NCBI GenBank assembly: GCA_016932435.1
Contig: JAFGCW010000082.1
Location: 1 to 64,000 of the forward strand
DNA: 64,000 bases
Reading direction: 5' to 3'
From: Dehalococcoidales bacterium
GTDB lineage: Bacteria; Chloroflexota; Dehalococcoidia; Dehalococcoidales; UBA2162
The stretch's first letter is position 1; each line of letters starts with the position of its first letter. Below the pieces are notes generated by a model, which was given only the letters and a program-made list of their open reading frames with translations, had not been told where the DNA came from and made no database searches. Both the position numbers and the translations under genes were made by a program. This document shows, piece after piece, positions 42,961 to 52,104 of this stretch.

Positions 42961-43083
42961 CGTCATTCCAGCGAAGGCTGGAATCCAGAAATCGTTACAA
43001 GAGAAATATACGCCAAATATACAGGAACGGCCTTCTATACCTTTATTTACTGGATCCCGTATCAAGTACGGGATAACATCGTT
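42961..43083. repeat. REP/MITE-like intergenic element with two hairpins
   Basis: It begins CGTCATTCCAGCGAAGGCTGGAATCCAG and ends with ACTGGATCCCGTATCAAGTACGGGATAACA. The first part folds as ATTCCAGC...GCTGGAAT and the last part as ATCCCGTA...TACGGGAT. This is the common CGTCATTCC...GGAATCCAG pattern of short intergenic repeats in many bacteria, here diverged at the far end. No coding capacity; it lies between convergent genes. Confidence 0.6.
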
Positions 43084-43090
43084 AGATTAT

Positions 43091-43558
43091 CTAATCCCTT
43101 GCGTAGGTGACTTCACCTTCATGCTTGTAGCCGTATGAATTGCCGGTGGTAATGAACATGAACGGCCTGTCTACACGATGCATGTAAAGCGGGCAGTGCT
43201 CCAAATCGGCTGGAACAAATACGGCGCAACTCTTTGTTATCAGGTGTTTTTCGCCGTCTATCCAGAACTCCACCTCACCATGAAGTTCGTATATATCATC
43301 CGGGTCGGTTCCGAGGAATACAAGGTATTCATCGAACGGGTGGCTGTGAGTCTTGTTCTGGACTCCTCCGGTAGAAGGTCTGAGTACCATGTTGGTCTCG
43401 AGGTAAAAAGCTCCGGGAAGCTTGCCGTCAAACTCATTGGCAATATAAAGATTATTTTCCCAGGGCATCTCATTTCCCTTATCACGGCTCTGCGGATGCA
43501 CCGGATTGGGCGGCGTGTCATAAATATAGTTGATACTGTATTTTGTTCCTTCGACCAT
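43091..43558 (-). CDS. Small cupin-like protein 3
   Basis: 155 residues, a third paralogue of the cupin-like pair at 14.9-15.8 kb. The motif-1 segment reads KTHSHPFDEYLVFLGTDPDD and the motif-2 segment VPADLEHCPLYMHRVDRP; a His-x-His and the conserved D-E and late His suggest one metal site. AAGGAATA lies just before the ATG. It sits behind the FAD/Fe-S operon on the opposite strand and far from its paralogues. A link to small aromatic or acid substrates is a guess. Confidence 0.76.
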   Translation of the reverse strand: MVEGTKYSINYIYDTPPNPVHPQSRDKGNEMPWENNLYIANEFDGKLPGAFYLETNMVLRPSTGGVQNKTHSHPFDEYLVFLGTDPDDIYELHGEVEFWIDGEKHLITKSCAVFVPADLEHCPLYMHRVDRPFMFITTGNSYGYKHEGEVTYARD

Positions 43559-43775
43559 TATTCCTTCACTCCATAAAAAAGTATCGCCAGGTTAAAAAAT
43601 AACCGGCGTAAAGAAATAATAGAGTTTCGAACTTCATGGTGTCAAATTACTGTGTTTATATTGATCCATCCTTCAACTGTTACATGGTAAGTACTCCGGA
43701 AAAGGCCCTGCCCGTATAATGACAATACAGGAACAACTAATGTAGAATGTTCGAGATAGTAATACAGTCGGGCAA

Positions 43776-46700
43776 ATGGATATTTCAATAAAAGGGGCCA
43801 GCGAACACAATCTTAAAAAAATCGATGCGCACATCGGTGACGGGCTGACCGTGGTTACCGGCGTATCCGGGTCAGGTAAAACCTCCCTGGTATTCGATAC
43901 GCTATATCACGAAGCACGGCGACGACTTTACGACATTATTGCCACCGGCAGACCCGGAAACCGGCAGCATCAACTGACTCCGGCAAAGGTAGAAGCAATC
44001 ACCGGGCTTGGGCCTGCAGTCCTTGTCGGACAAAACGTGTTGAATCGAAATCCTTTATCCACCCTGGCTTCCGCTTCAGGTCTTCATCCGTTTTTCCGAT
44101 TACTCTTTACAAACTACGGGACACGTCATTGTCATAAATGTGGCGCTGCTTTGAAAGTCCGGACTGATAATGAGATCGTGGAACTACTACAGGAGCTGGC
44201 AGAGAAAAATACACACCAGGTCTATGTACCGCTGATACGCAACATACGCGGCAGCCATCGTACGTTATTACGGCAACTGACGGAACAATTCGGTAACGAT
44301 AACTTGCAGGTTGACGGTCACACGTGGCAGCAACAAATGCTGGATCCATCGGACACTCATGATATAGAAGTCATTCTTGGAGATGTGAAGACGGGTGCTT
44401 CATCAGTTGTAGTTCGTGAAATTATAAAGAAAGCTGCCGCTTTAGGTTCGCACGCAATAATAGCTCGAAATAAAGAATCGGATATCACTCTGGCGAATGC
44501 TCCTGTCTGTACGTCATGCGGTACCTGGTTTAGTAATCTAGAAACTAAGTACTTCCACATGGCCTGTCCATACTGTAGCGGCAAGGGCTGCTCTCAATGT
44601 CTTAACAGCGGATTACACCCTGAAGCAATTTATGTACAATGGGAAGGGCTCCGATTTCCTGAGTTACTGTCCAAGACAGTTCAAGATACCCAAAACCTGT
44701 TCGTTAGCGCTGTGCTGCCATCAACAGCCCGGCGTCTACACAAGGAAATCACGGTCCGGTTAAACGCTCTTGAACGTGTCGGACTAGGATATATCGCCCT
44801 GAATCGGCCCTCACCCACCTTGTCCCGAGGAGAATCTCAACGGGTACGATTAGCTGTTGTTCTCGCTAACCGGATAGAAGACATGCTTCACATACTGGAC
44901 GAACCAACTATCGGCTTACATCCGGCGGATGTAGCGCGATTGCTGCCTGCCTTTCGGGAACTCGCCGGACCCGTAGTGTATGTTGAACACGACAGGATTG
45001 CTGCTGCCATGGCTGACCAAGTGATTGATCTGGGTCCCGGCGCCGGCACTGAAGGCGGACAGATAGTCTTTACCGGTACGCCGCAGGAATTGTGGTCTGC
45101 TGATACTTCCACCGGTCAATATTTCAGCTTGGAAAACCAGGTAACAACACCGGAACAGAGGGGAAACCCGGAGAAATTTATATCAATACGCGGTGCCACC
45201 AGGCATAATTTAAAGGATATCGACGTCGAAATTCCGGTCGGTAGACTGACCGTAATTACAGGAGTATCCGGTTCGGGAAAAAGCACCCTGGTTGAGCATG
45301 TACTAGTACCTTCGATACAAGGAGAAATCGCCATTGGATGCAAGGCAGTCGAAGCTCCACCCCTGAAGGCTATCCTCGTCGATCAAAGTCCTATCGGCAG
45401 AAATCCCCGCTCCAATCCGGCTACCTACACGAAATTATCGGATATCATTCGTGACCTTTTTGCACAGGTAACAGGCTTGTCGGCATCCCATTTTTCTTTT
45501 AATCGGCCTGAAGGGTCATGTCCGACCTGCCATGGAATGGGTGCACTCGAAATGACCATGCAATTCCTGTATTCATCCTGGATCGAGTGCGCTGATTGCG
45601 ATGGGCAAAGATTTAACGAAGAGGTACTAGCTAAATCTGTCGATTTCGAAGACAGAAAATTAACGATAGCCGATTTCTATCAGCTATCTATCGCGGAAGC
45701 AGCCGCCATATTCTTAAAGGAAGACAGAATACCGGTGAGTAAAGTAAAAACGGCTCAGTCAATTCTGCAGGCCTTGATAGATGTAGGCCTTGGTTATCTG
45801 CCTTTAGGCCAGCCTTCTCCTTCACTTTCCGGTGGAGAAGCACAGCGTGTCAAGTTATCAAAATTCCTGGGACGTAACAGACTCGGTGATCAGCTACTCA
45901 TCATGGATGAGCCGTCTACCGGTCTGCACCCTAAAGACCTCGAAGGGCTGCTGGTTGTTATCGACCGGCTGGTCAGGACTGGTGCCACTATCGTTATTGT
46001 CGAACATAATACCGATATTATTCGAGCTGCAGACTGGGTATTAGATCTTGGTCCTGGTGCCGGCATAGAAGGTGGAAAGGTACTATTTACCGGACCGCCT
46101 GAAAAACTGGTCGAGGTTACCGCCTCAAAAACAGGACAGGCACTAAAGAACGAACAATCTGTTACCCCGAATGAGAGTGCCGAACCGGCAAAGAGTGTTT
46201 CCGATGGTTATATAAGAATCAGGAATGCACGGGCTAATAATCTCAAGGGAGTCGATGTAGATATTCCTAAAGGCAAATTGACGGTAGTCACCGGCCTTTC
46301 AGGTTCAGGGAAATCCAGTCTGGTAGGCAATATACTCGAAGCGGAAGCGCACCGACGATATCTTGAATCACTATCGATGTATGAAAGGCAGGGGACACGG
46401 GAAGGACCGGAAGCACCGGTTGACTCGATATCCGGAATGGGGATTACCATTGCCACAAAAGGTATACAACCTCACCTCTGGAGTGCCCTGACACAATTCA
46501 CCCGTCGGGCGAGCGTCGGCAGAGCCAGTGAACTCAGTCATTATCTTTCGGTATTGTTAGCCAACATCGGGCAACGCACCTGTCCTGAGTGCGGATCGAC
46601 GATGGAATGTGGTGAAGAATGGATCTGTCCTGATTGCCGTACTACGCTTCCTCTAGCCCAACCCCGTCACTTTAGTACCGATAACTACTCAAGTGTGTGT

Positions 46701-48659
46701 AAAGAATGTACCGGCGTAGGATCATTACTCCGTCCGAAACCAGAAAAACTGATTATCGATCCGACCAAGCCACTCTGTGACGGAGCTATGTACTCTCCCG
46801 GTTACTGGCCTCAGACTTACCTCTGCCAGGACCAGCCTGTCATTCCGGCACTGGGAGAACGGTACGGTTTCGATGCTTTTTCAACACCCTGGGATGAAAT
46901 ATCCGAGGAAGGGAAGCAGGCATTTTTGTATGGTGATAACGATCCTGTAACGGTAAGTTACCAGAGCAAGAGTACCGGCCAGGTAAAAACATGGACAAAC
47001 ACCTGGGAAGGCTTTTATGGTGGATGGGTACGCGACTGGGATATTCACGGGACATATACCGAAAAAGTACCATGCCCGGGCTGTCACGGAGCGGGGCTCC
47101 GTCCCGAATACCTCTCTTTTAGGCTGGGAGGATACAATATCCATGAACTGAGCGAGATGTCACTCGACCGTCTGGACCAAGAACTGAATTCGATTATTCT
47201 TCCTTCACAGGTTGAGTCAGCAGTACGAACAGCGTATGAGACCGGGCGACGTCGTTTGAACTTTTTAAAGAAAGTCGGGTTGGGTTATCTCAATCTGAAT
47301 CGACCATCGGGTGCGTTATCTGCCGGTGAAGCTCAACGTATACAGCTTGCCGGTCTACTTGGCAGCCGCCTGACATCTCTGACAATATTACTCGATGAAC
47401 CATCCCGGGGAATGCATCCCGTTGAACTTGAAGCACTAACCAGAGCACTACTGGATCTACGTGATGCAGGCAATACGGTAATCGTGATCGAACATGATTT
47501 ACAAATAATCAGGGAAGCGGACCATGTCATAGACATAGGGCCTGGGGCCGGTGTTATGGGAGGTGAGATAGTTGCATCCGGAACGCTGGAGGAAATTACC
47601 CGCGCAGATACGATAACCGGAAAGTGGCTGCGAGGGACGGAAAAGATAGAAAAAAATGAAAACAATACAGACAATGAAAGGAATGAAGGGATAACTATAA
47701 GAGGTGCTTGTGAGAATAATCTCCACAATATCGATGTTGATATACCACTTCACAAAATGGTTGGAATCTGTGGCGTCTCCGGCTCAGGTAAAAGTACATT
47801 ATTGATAGACACACTGGGCCGGGCACTGGTTCAAAAAACACACACATCATCCTTCGCTCGGGAACCGGTCGAACCCGGCAAACATGATTCGATAGAAGGA
47901 ATCCCTGAAAGGACATATATCGTTGACCAGACCAGGGAAGGTATCCGCAGTCCCGCGATATTTCTTGGACTGATAAATCCCCTGTTAAAACTGTTTGCTT
48001 CAACTCAGGATGCAGCGGCGCTGGGCCTGGATGAAAAGCAGTTGAACAGTCCGTGTTCAGCCTGTGGCGGAAGAGGAATAACCCGCATGGACATGGGTTT
48101 TCTTCCGGACTTGTTCGAAGAATGTGAGATATGTCGAGGAACGGGTTTTCTCCCTGAAGCCCGTGAAGTACGATACAGGGGAGTATCCTTACCTGAAGTA
48201 AACAGTCTGACAATCGATGAAGCCTGTGATTTGTTTTCTGAAGAGAGAAGAATAGCCCGACCATTAGAAGTAGCCAGTGAAGTAGGTTTGGGATACCTGG
48301 TATGGCGCCAGCCTGCCTATACGCTTTCAGGGGGAGAAGCGCAACGACTGAGAATCGTCAAAGAACTCTGCCGGAAAACTCCGGTAGAAACGCTGTACGT
48401 CCTTGACGAACCTTCGGTTGGTCAACATATGGAGGACGTGATTAAGCTGATACAGGTACTTAAACGACTCGTTAAAGAAGGCCACAGTTTAATAATTATC
48501 GAGCATCACCTGCATATGCTTGCCAGTTGCGATTGGCTGATAGAACTTGGACCCGGCGGAGGTCAAAACGGTGGGAATATAATCGCTTCCGGTACCCCTG
48601 AAGACATCGTATTACTGAATACTCCCACTTCGCGGTATTTAAAGGAGGTTCTTAAGTAA
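43776..48659 (+). CDS. Tandem four-ATPase UvrA-like protein (double-length UvrA2/class III type)
   Basis: 1627 residues, against about 940 in UvrA. It contains four ABC ATPase units with Walker A near residues 29, 496, 839 and 1333 (GVSGSGKT, GVSGSGKST, GLSGSGKSS, GVSGSGKST). Signature motifs are LSRGE (degenerate), LSGGE, LSAGE and LSGGE, each followed by a DEP Walker B. The first half keeps a diverged UvrB-binding-like insertion, whereas in the second half the segment after the third Walker A goes straight to a zinc site (CPECG), so that domain is missing. Several zinc-finger Cys pairs remain. Related proteins protect against DNA-binding drugs in producers, but that role is inferred. The coding sequence is intact, and the third linker (about 1290-1310) is Asn/Glu-rich. 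Confidence 0.92.
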   Translation: MDISIKGASEHNLKKIDAHIGDGLTVVTGVSGSGKTSLVFDTLYHEARRRLYDIIATGRPGNRQHQLTPAKVEAITGLGPAVLVGQNVLNRNPLSTLASASGLHPFFRLLFTNYGTRHCHKCGAALKVRTDNEIVELLQELAEKNTHQVYVPLIRNIRGSHRTLLRQLTEQFGNDNLQVDGHTWQQQMLDPSDTHDIEVILGDVKTGASSVVVREIIKKAAALGSHAIIARNKESDITLANAPVCTSCGTWFSNLETKYFHMACPYCSGKGCSQCLNSGLHPEAIYVQWEGLRFPELLSKTVQDTQNLFVSAVLPSTARRLHKEITVRLNALERVGLGYIALNRPSPTLSRGESQRVRLAVVLANRIEDMLHILDEPTIGLHPADVARLLPAFRELAGPVVYVEHDRIAAAMADQVIDLGPGAGTEGGQIVFTGTPQELWSADTSTGQYFSLENQVTTPEQRGNPEKFISIRGATRHNLKDIDVEIPVGRLTVITGVSGSGKSTLVEHVLVPSIQGEIAIGCKAVEAPPLKAILVDQSPIGRNPRSNPATYTKLSDIIRDLFAQVTGLSASHFSFNRPEGSCPTCHGMGALEMTMQFLYSSWIECADCDGQRFNEEVLAKSVDFEDRKLTIADFYQLSIAEAAAIFLKEDRIPVSKVKTAQSILQALIDVGLGYLPLGQPSPSLSGGEAQRVKLSKFLGRNRLGDQLLIMDEPSTGLHPKDLEGLLVVIDRLVRTGATIVIVEHNTDIIRAADWVLDLGPGAGIEGGKVLFTGPPEKLVEVTASKTGQALKNEQSVTPNESAEPAKSVSDGYIRIRNARANNLKGVDVDIPKGKLTVVTGLSGSGKSSLVGNILEAEAHRRYLESLSMYERQGTREGPEAPVDSISGMGITIATKGIQPHLWSALTQFTRRASVGRASELSHYLSVLLANIGQRTCPECGSTMECGEEWICPDCRTTLPLAQPRHFSTDNYSSVCKECTGVGSLLRPKPEKLIIDPTKPLCDGAMYSPGYWPQTYLCQDQPVIPALGERYGFDAFSTPWDEISEEGKQAFLYGDNDPVTVSYQSKSTGQVKTWTNTWEGFYGGWVRDWDIHGTYTEKVPCPGCHGAGLRPEYLSFRLGGYNIHELSEMSLDRLDQELNSIILPSQVESAVRTAYETGRRRLNFLKKVGLGYLNLNRPSGALSAGEAQRIQLAGLLGSRLTSLTILLDEPSRGMHPVELEALTRALLDLRDAGNTVIVIEHDLQIIREADHVIDIGPGAGVMGGEIVASGTLEEITRADTITGKWLRGTEKIEKNENNTDNERNEGITIRGACENNLHNIDVDIPLHKMVGICGVSGSGKSTLLIDTLGRALVQKTHTSSFAREPVEPGKHDSIEGIPERTYIVDQTREGIRSPAIFLGLINPLLKLFASTQDAAALGLDEKQLNSPCSACGGRGITRMDMGFLPDLFEECEICRGTGFLPEAREVRYRGVSLPEVNSLTIDEACDLFSEERRIARPLEVASEVGLGYLVWRQPAYTLSGGEAQRLRIVKELCRKTPVETLYVLDEPSVGQHMEDVIKLIQVLKRLVKEGHSLIIIEHHLHMLASCDWLIELGPGGGQNGGNIIASGTPEDIVLLNTPTSRYLKEVLK

Positions 48660-48663
48660 TAAA

Positions 48664-49695
48664 ATGACCTTGGCGTCACTTCTGCTGACTGATCCTTCCC
48701 CGAATCTGCGATTGCTGGTCCTTCGAGAACTATTCCATCGCCCTTCTGATGATGAGGAAGTCCTTGAACTGGGTGAAATACGTGAACAGGATCCCATTAT
48801 TCAGGACTTACTTTCACTTCAGAATGTTGAAGGTTCCTTTCATTCAAGAGACGGAAGTCACGACGGGTGGTTTGATATCAAGACTACTTCCCAGGCACTA
48901 CTAAGACTGGGATACCTGGGTTTCAGTCCTGATCTCCCTGCGATAAAAAAAGGTGCTGAATATCTTTTCTCATGCCAGATGAAGGACGGTTCATGGCCTA
49001 TCCCGAAAACCAAAACTGAGGATGAAATGGGGGACACATACTCGATGATACCCCTTCAAACAGGCATACCTCTCCGGGGTCTGGCTGCCGCCGGATATGC
49101 TGAAGATCCCAGGGTGGAAAAAGGATACGAGTGGCTGATGCAACAAAGTTTACCTGATGGTGGCTGGCCTTCCGGAGTGAAAGATGATCAGTATGTATTT
49201 CCCGCAGGATATCGCCGGTTACCTCATTCCAGGTATGGCTGCCGAACCAACACATCTTTCGCGGTCAGTTCTCTTGCCCTTCATCCTCAACGTTGTATGT
49301 CTGCGGAATGCCGAAGAGGACTTGATCTACTACTCGCCCAGGATGCATTGCAGGCATCGAATCTCGGGCATGAAGTGGCAAAGATTGTGGGAGTTGAGAA
49401 GGATAGAGGGTTCTTTACTTATTTTGCCAGATACGATATTGCTTTCGTACTTGATCTTTGCTGGAGAATCGGCGCGAGTCTGGAAGATGAGCGCGTAGCG
49501 AGTATGGTCAAGTTTGTAAGAGAATTATCGGGTGAATACGGGCTGTGGGAACATCCGACATTTCCTGAGGTATCGAGGTGGTTATCCTTCGATTTACTCC
49601 GGTCTTTATCATCGATAGACAGCGATACCGACTGGCTCAGCTTTGAACCTGTCACGCCGTTCCAGCCTTATCCAAAACAGCAAAGACGCTATTAA
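48664..49695 (+). CDS. Prenyltransferase/squalene-oxidase-repeat-like alpha/alpha-toroid protein
   Basis: 343 residues, all-helical. Repeated QW-type segments, DGSWPIP (about 112) and DGGWPSG (about 166) and the late YGLWEHP, each follow a helix pair, which matches the alpha/alpha-toroid of terpene cyclases and prenyltransferases. The catalytic DxDD of squalene cyclases is not evident, so it may be a binding or non-cyclase member. It lies 4 bp after the giant UvrA gene, with AAGGAGG near the upstream stop, so the two are likely co-translated. A joint role in tolerance to a natural product is a hypothesis. Confidence 0.78.
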   Translation: MTLASLLLTDPSPNLRLLVLRELFHRPSDDEEVLELGEIREQDPIIQDLLSLQNVEGSFHSRDGSHDGWFDIKTTSQALLRLGYLGFSPDLPAIKKGAEYLFSCQMKDGSWPIPKTKTEDEMGDTYSMIPLQTGIPLRGLAAAGYAEDPRVEKGYEWLMQQSLPDGGWPSGVKDDQYVFPAGYRRLPHSRYGCRTNTSFAVSSLALHPQRCMSAECRRGLDLLLAQDALQASNLGHEVAKIVGVEKDRGFFTYFARYDIAFVLDLCWRIGASLEDERVASMVKFVRELSGEYGLWEHPTFPEVSRWLSFDLLRSLSSIDSDTDWLSFEPVTPFQPYPKQQRRY

Positions 49696-49799
49696 TCTAC
49701 TAATAATTACTAGACAATATCAGATTGCCGTTGACATCGCCAATTCGATTGAGAATAAACACCGAATATGATATACATACACTTTATGAAAATCTCTGA

Positions 49800-49828
49800 T
49801 TGAAGAATGCTGACATAGAGTGTACAAT
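49800..49828 (+). promoter_or_regulatory. Promoter upstream of the small helical protein gene
   Basis: TTGAAG (49800-49805), a 17-base spacer and TACAAT (49823-49828). A TTGACA at 49731 with a poor -10 may be a second promoter. Confidence 0.5.
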
Positions 49829-49877
49829 ACTGAAAGACACCTTTGTGAAACATCCATAAATCTCTGGAGGTGAGATA

Positions 49878-50102
49878 GTGAACGATGAGCGTTCTGATGA
49901 ACTTAGAGACCTCGTTGCTGCTGCAACCAATTTGAATTTTCCCGGTAAATTAAGAACAGATGCAACCGAATCAATCGGCAGGATGGGTACCCATGAAGCC
50001 CTCCTTGCTCTTCTTGATATGGCCGGTAACGATCAGCTTCCCAAGAAAGAAAGAGAATTGATAATTAAACTGGCCAGTAATCTTATCAAGGCCGGATTTT
50101 AA
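49878..50102 (+). CDS. Small helical protein, HEAT-repeat-like
   Basis: 74 residues from a GTG with GGAGGTGAGATA upstream. It is probably all-helical; DATESIGRMGTHEALLALLDMA resembles one HEAT or armadillo-type repeat. No known small family comes to mind. It is 45 bp upstream of the YchF-like gene and probably in the same operon, so it may be an accessory factor. Confidence 0.72.
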   Translation: MNDERSDELRDLVAAATNLNFPGKLRTDATESIGRMGTHEALLALLDMAGNDQLPKKERELIIKLASNLIKAGF

Positions 50103-50147
50103 GTTCCCTCTAACATCCTCCATTTCGATAATTAAAGGTTTTTACAC

Positions 50148-51242
50148 GTGGATATTGGCATCATCGGACTCCCGCAAAGCGGGAGGACCACCGTTTTTAA
50201 CGCACTCACGGAAGGTGGAAGTAGCGGTCGTACAACCGCAGGTACGGCCGCACATATTGGCACGGCATTCGTCCCTGAACCACGTTTGACTGTCCTGACC
50301 GAGATATTTCACCCGGCCAAGACGACTCACGCATCTGTCACGTATATTGATATCGGAGCATCTATCAAGGATATTGCGCAGGACAAAGGAATAGAAGGTA
50401 AACTCCTTAACCAGCTCAGCCAGGTGGATGCACTTATTAACGTTGTCAGATCGTTTAAAAAGGAATCCGTTCCTCACATCGAGGGAAGCCTTGATGCCGA
50501 CCGTGATATTACTAACATGAATCTGGAACTTACATTTTCAGACCTGACCATACTTACAAGAAAACTTGAAAGACTCGAAGATACTCTGAAAAGCGCAAAA
50601 CCGGCGGAACGTACCGGTCTTCTCAGAGAACAGGAGATCATAAGCAAGATCAGAGCTAACCTTGAGCAAGATATACCAGTCAGGAATATGACACTGACCG
50701 TTGAAGAGAAAAAGGCTTTGTCCGGATATGGTCTATTATCCGCCAAACCTCTGCTGATAGCGGTAAACATCGGTGAAGATCAGTTACACGAAACAGAAAA
50801 GATTCTTGCGGAACTGGATGCGAAATATACGGGTCATAAGCAGGCTGTCATGGCGATATGCGGTGAACTCGAGATGGAATTGACCCAATTGGACGGAAAA
50901 GCCTCCGAGGAGTTCCGAAATGAATACGGACTGACAGAATCCGGAGCCGACAGGATAATCAGGCTTTCATACTCGTTACTTGGCCTTGTATCTTTTTTCA
51001 CAACCGGCTCGGATGAGGTAAAGGCCTGGTCTGTTAACGAAGGGACTGAAGCTGTTAAAGCCGCCGGTAAAATTCACTCTGATATTGAAAAGGGATTTAT
51101 CCGGGCAGAAGTTATTGGCTATGATGACTTTATTAAGTGTGGAAGCATGGCTGAGGCAAAGAAGCAGGGATTGTTACGACTGGAAGGCAAAACCTACATA
51201 GTAAAAGACGGCGACTTAATTACTGTATTATTTAACGTGTAG
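50148..51242 (+). CDS. YchF/OLA1-like P-loop protein with an altered Walker A
   Basis: 364 residues, with the YchF layout: an N-terminal G domain, a coiled-coil arm (about 115-180), and a C-terminal TGS-like DUF933 domain (VIGYDDFIKCGSMAEAKKQGLLRLEGKTYIV, near the end). The P-loop reads GLPQSGRTTVFNAL rather than GLPNVGKST, so the nucleotide-contacting Lys is Arg. The switch motif DxxG appears as DIGAS and the usual N-x-x-E base motif is close to AVNIGED. It could be a divergent paralogue with weak or altered nucleotide binding. It starts with GTG at 50148. A canonical YchF would have to lie elsewhere in the genome. Confidence 0.86.
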   Translation: MDIGIIGLPQSGRTTVFNALTEGGSSGRTTAGTAAHIGTAFVPEPRLTVLTEIFHPAKTTHASVTYIDIGASIKDIAQDKGIEGKLLNQLSQVDALINVVRSFKKESVPHIEGSLDADRDITNMNLELTFSDLTILTRKLERLEDTLKSAKPAERTGLLREQEIISKIRANLEQDIPVRNMTLTVEEKKALSGYGLLSAKPLLIAVNIGEDQLHETEKILAELDAKYTGHKQAVMAICGELEMELTQLDGKASEEFRNEYGLTESGADRIIRLSYSLLGLVSFFTTGSDEVKAWSVNEGTEAVKAAGKIHSDIEKGFIRAEVIGYDDFIKCGSMAEAKKQGLLRLEGKTYIVKDGDLITVLFNV

Positions 51243-51272
51243 GAAATCGATGAGACGGTTGCCGGAATTCCG

Positions 51273-52094
51273 CTATTCCGGACTATTATCTTCACCAACG
51301 ATACCGTTGCGAGTTCCGCCTGCCTGTAAAAGGACGGTCGGGCGACCGTTTACCGGGTGAGTGTAGACACAATTATCGGTACCATAGACTTCCCTGATAT
51401 TGTCGGTGGTGATCACTTCTTCGGGCGTACCATGAGCATGGACCTGGCCTGTCTTTATGAGTACAAGCCTGTCACAGTACTGCGCAGCCAGATTCAGGTC
51501 ATGGAGAGTGATTATTACTGTAAGGTGGTTTCGGGTGCATAAGCTCTTTATCAGGTCCAGAATCTCAAGCTGGTGGTTTATATCAAGGTTTGCCGTCGGT
51601 TCATCGAGGAGAATTACCTCTGTCTGCTGTGCCAGAGCACGGGCAATAACGATACGCTGGATCTCGCCGCCGGACAACTCGCCTATCCTGCGTTCGGCAA
51701 AGGAAAGAGTAGCGGTCCGTTCCATCGCCCGGTAGGTTATCTCCATATCATTTTCACTTTCATATCTGAGCAAGCCGAGATGTGGGTTTCTCCCCATAAG
51801 GACTATCTCGAACGCCGAAAACGAACTGGGAAGAATAGGTGTCTGGGGAACGACCGCCACGAGACGGGCTAACTCGGAACGCTGTATTGAAGAAATATCT
51901 TTACCATCGAGTATAACACGACCTGAGCGAGGTGCGATCACGTGACTTATAGCCTTTATTAAAGTAGATTTTCCTGAACCGTTCGGCCCGATAAGTCCCA
52001 GTATTTCGCCTTTGTCTACTCCGAACGACATATCGTCGATAACGGTTGTTTTACCGTATGCCAGGGTCAGGTTGTTTACTTCAAGTTTTACCAT
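51273..52094 (-). CDS. btuD: ABC transporter ATP-binding protein for corrinoid (BtuD/FecE-like)
   Basis: 273 residues with all ABC motifs: Walker A GPNGSGKST (about 35-43), signature LSGGEIQRIVIARAL (about 140-154), Walker B VILLDEPTANLD and switch His in TVIITLHDLN. It is the last of a btuFCD-type operon behind a cobalamin riboswitch. It powers uptake of the vitamin B12-like ligand through the permease. Start assignment is modest; no strong ribosome site is seen. Confidence 0.93.
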   Translation of the reverse strand: MVKLEVNNLTLAYGKTTVIDDMSFGVDKGEILGLIGPNGSGKSTLIKAISHVIAPRSGRVILDGKDISSIQRSELARLVAVVPQTPILPSSFSAFEIVLMGRNPHLGLLRYESENDMEITYRAMERTATLSFAERRIGELSGGEIQRIVIARALAQQTEVILLDEPTANLDINHQLEILDLIKSLCTRNHLTVIITLHDLNLAAQYCDRLVLIKTGQVHAHGTPEEVITTDNIREVYGTDNCVYTHPVNGRPTVLLQAGGTRNGIVGEDNSPE

Positions 52095-52104
52095 ATCATT
52101 TACT

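Noticed and set aside
47695..48264. 189-codon open frame on the minus strand within the UvrA-like gene
   Set aside because: It is antisense to clear ATPase motifs and has no recognisable domain; a shadow of the real gene.
43776..48659. Double-length UvrA as an assembly duplication
   Set aside because: The halves differ throughout, including presence or absence of the UvrB-binding insertion and different signature motifs, so it is not a copy artefact.
51262..51281. Terminator between the YchF-like and btuD genes
   Set aside because: CCGGAAT/ATTCCGG is only 7 bp, overlaps the btuD stop region and has no T-run.
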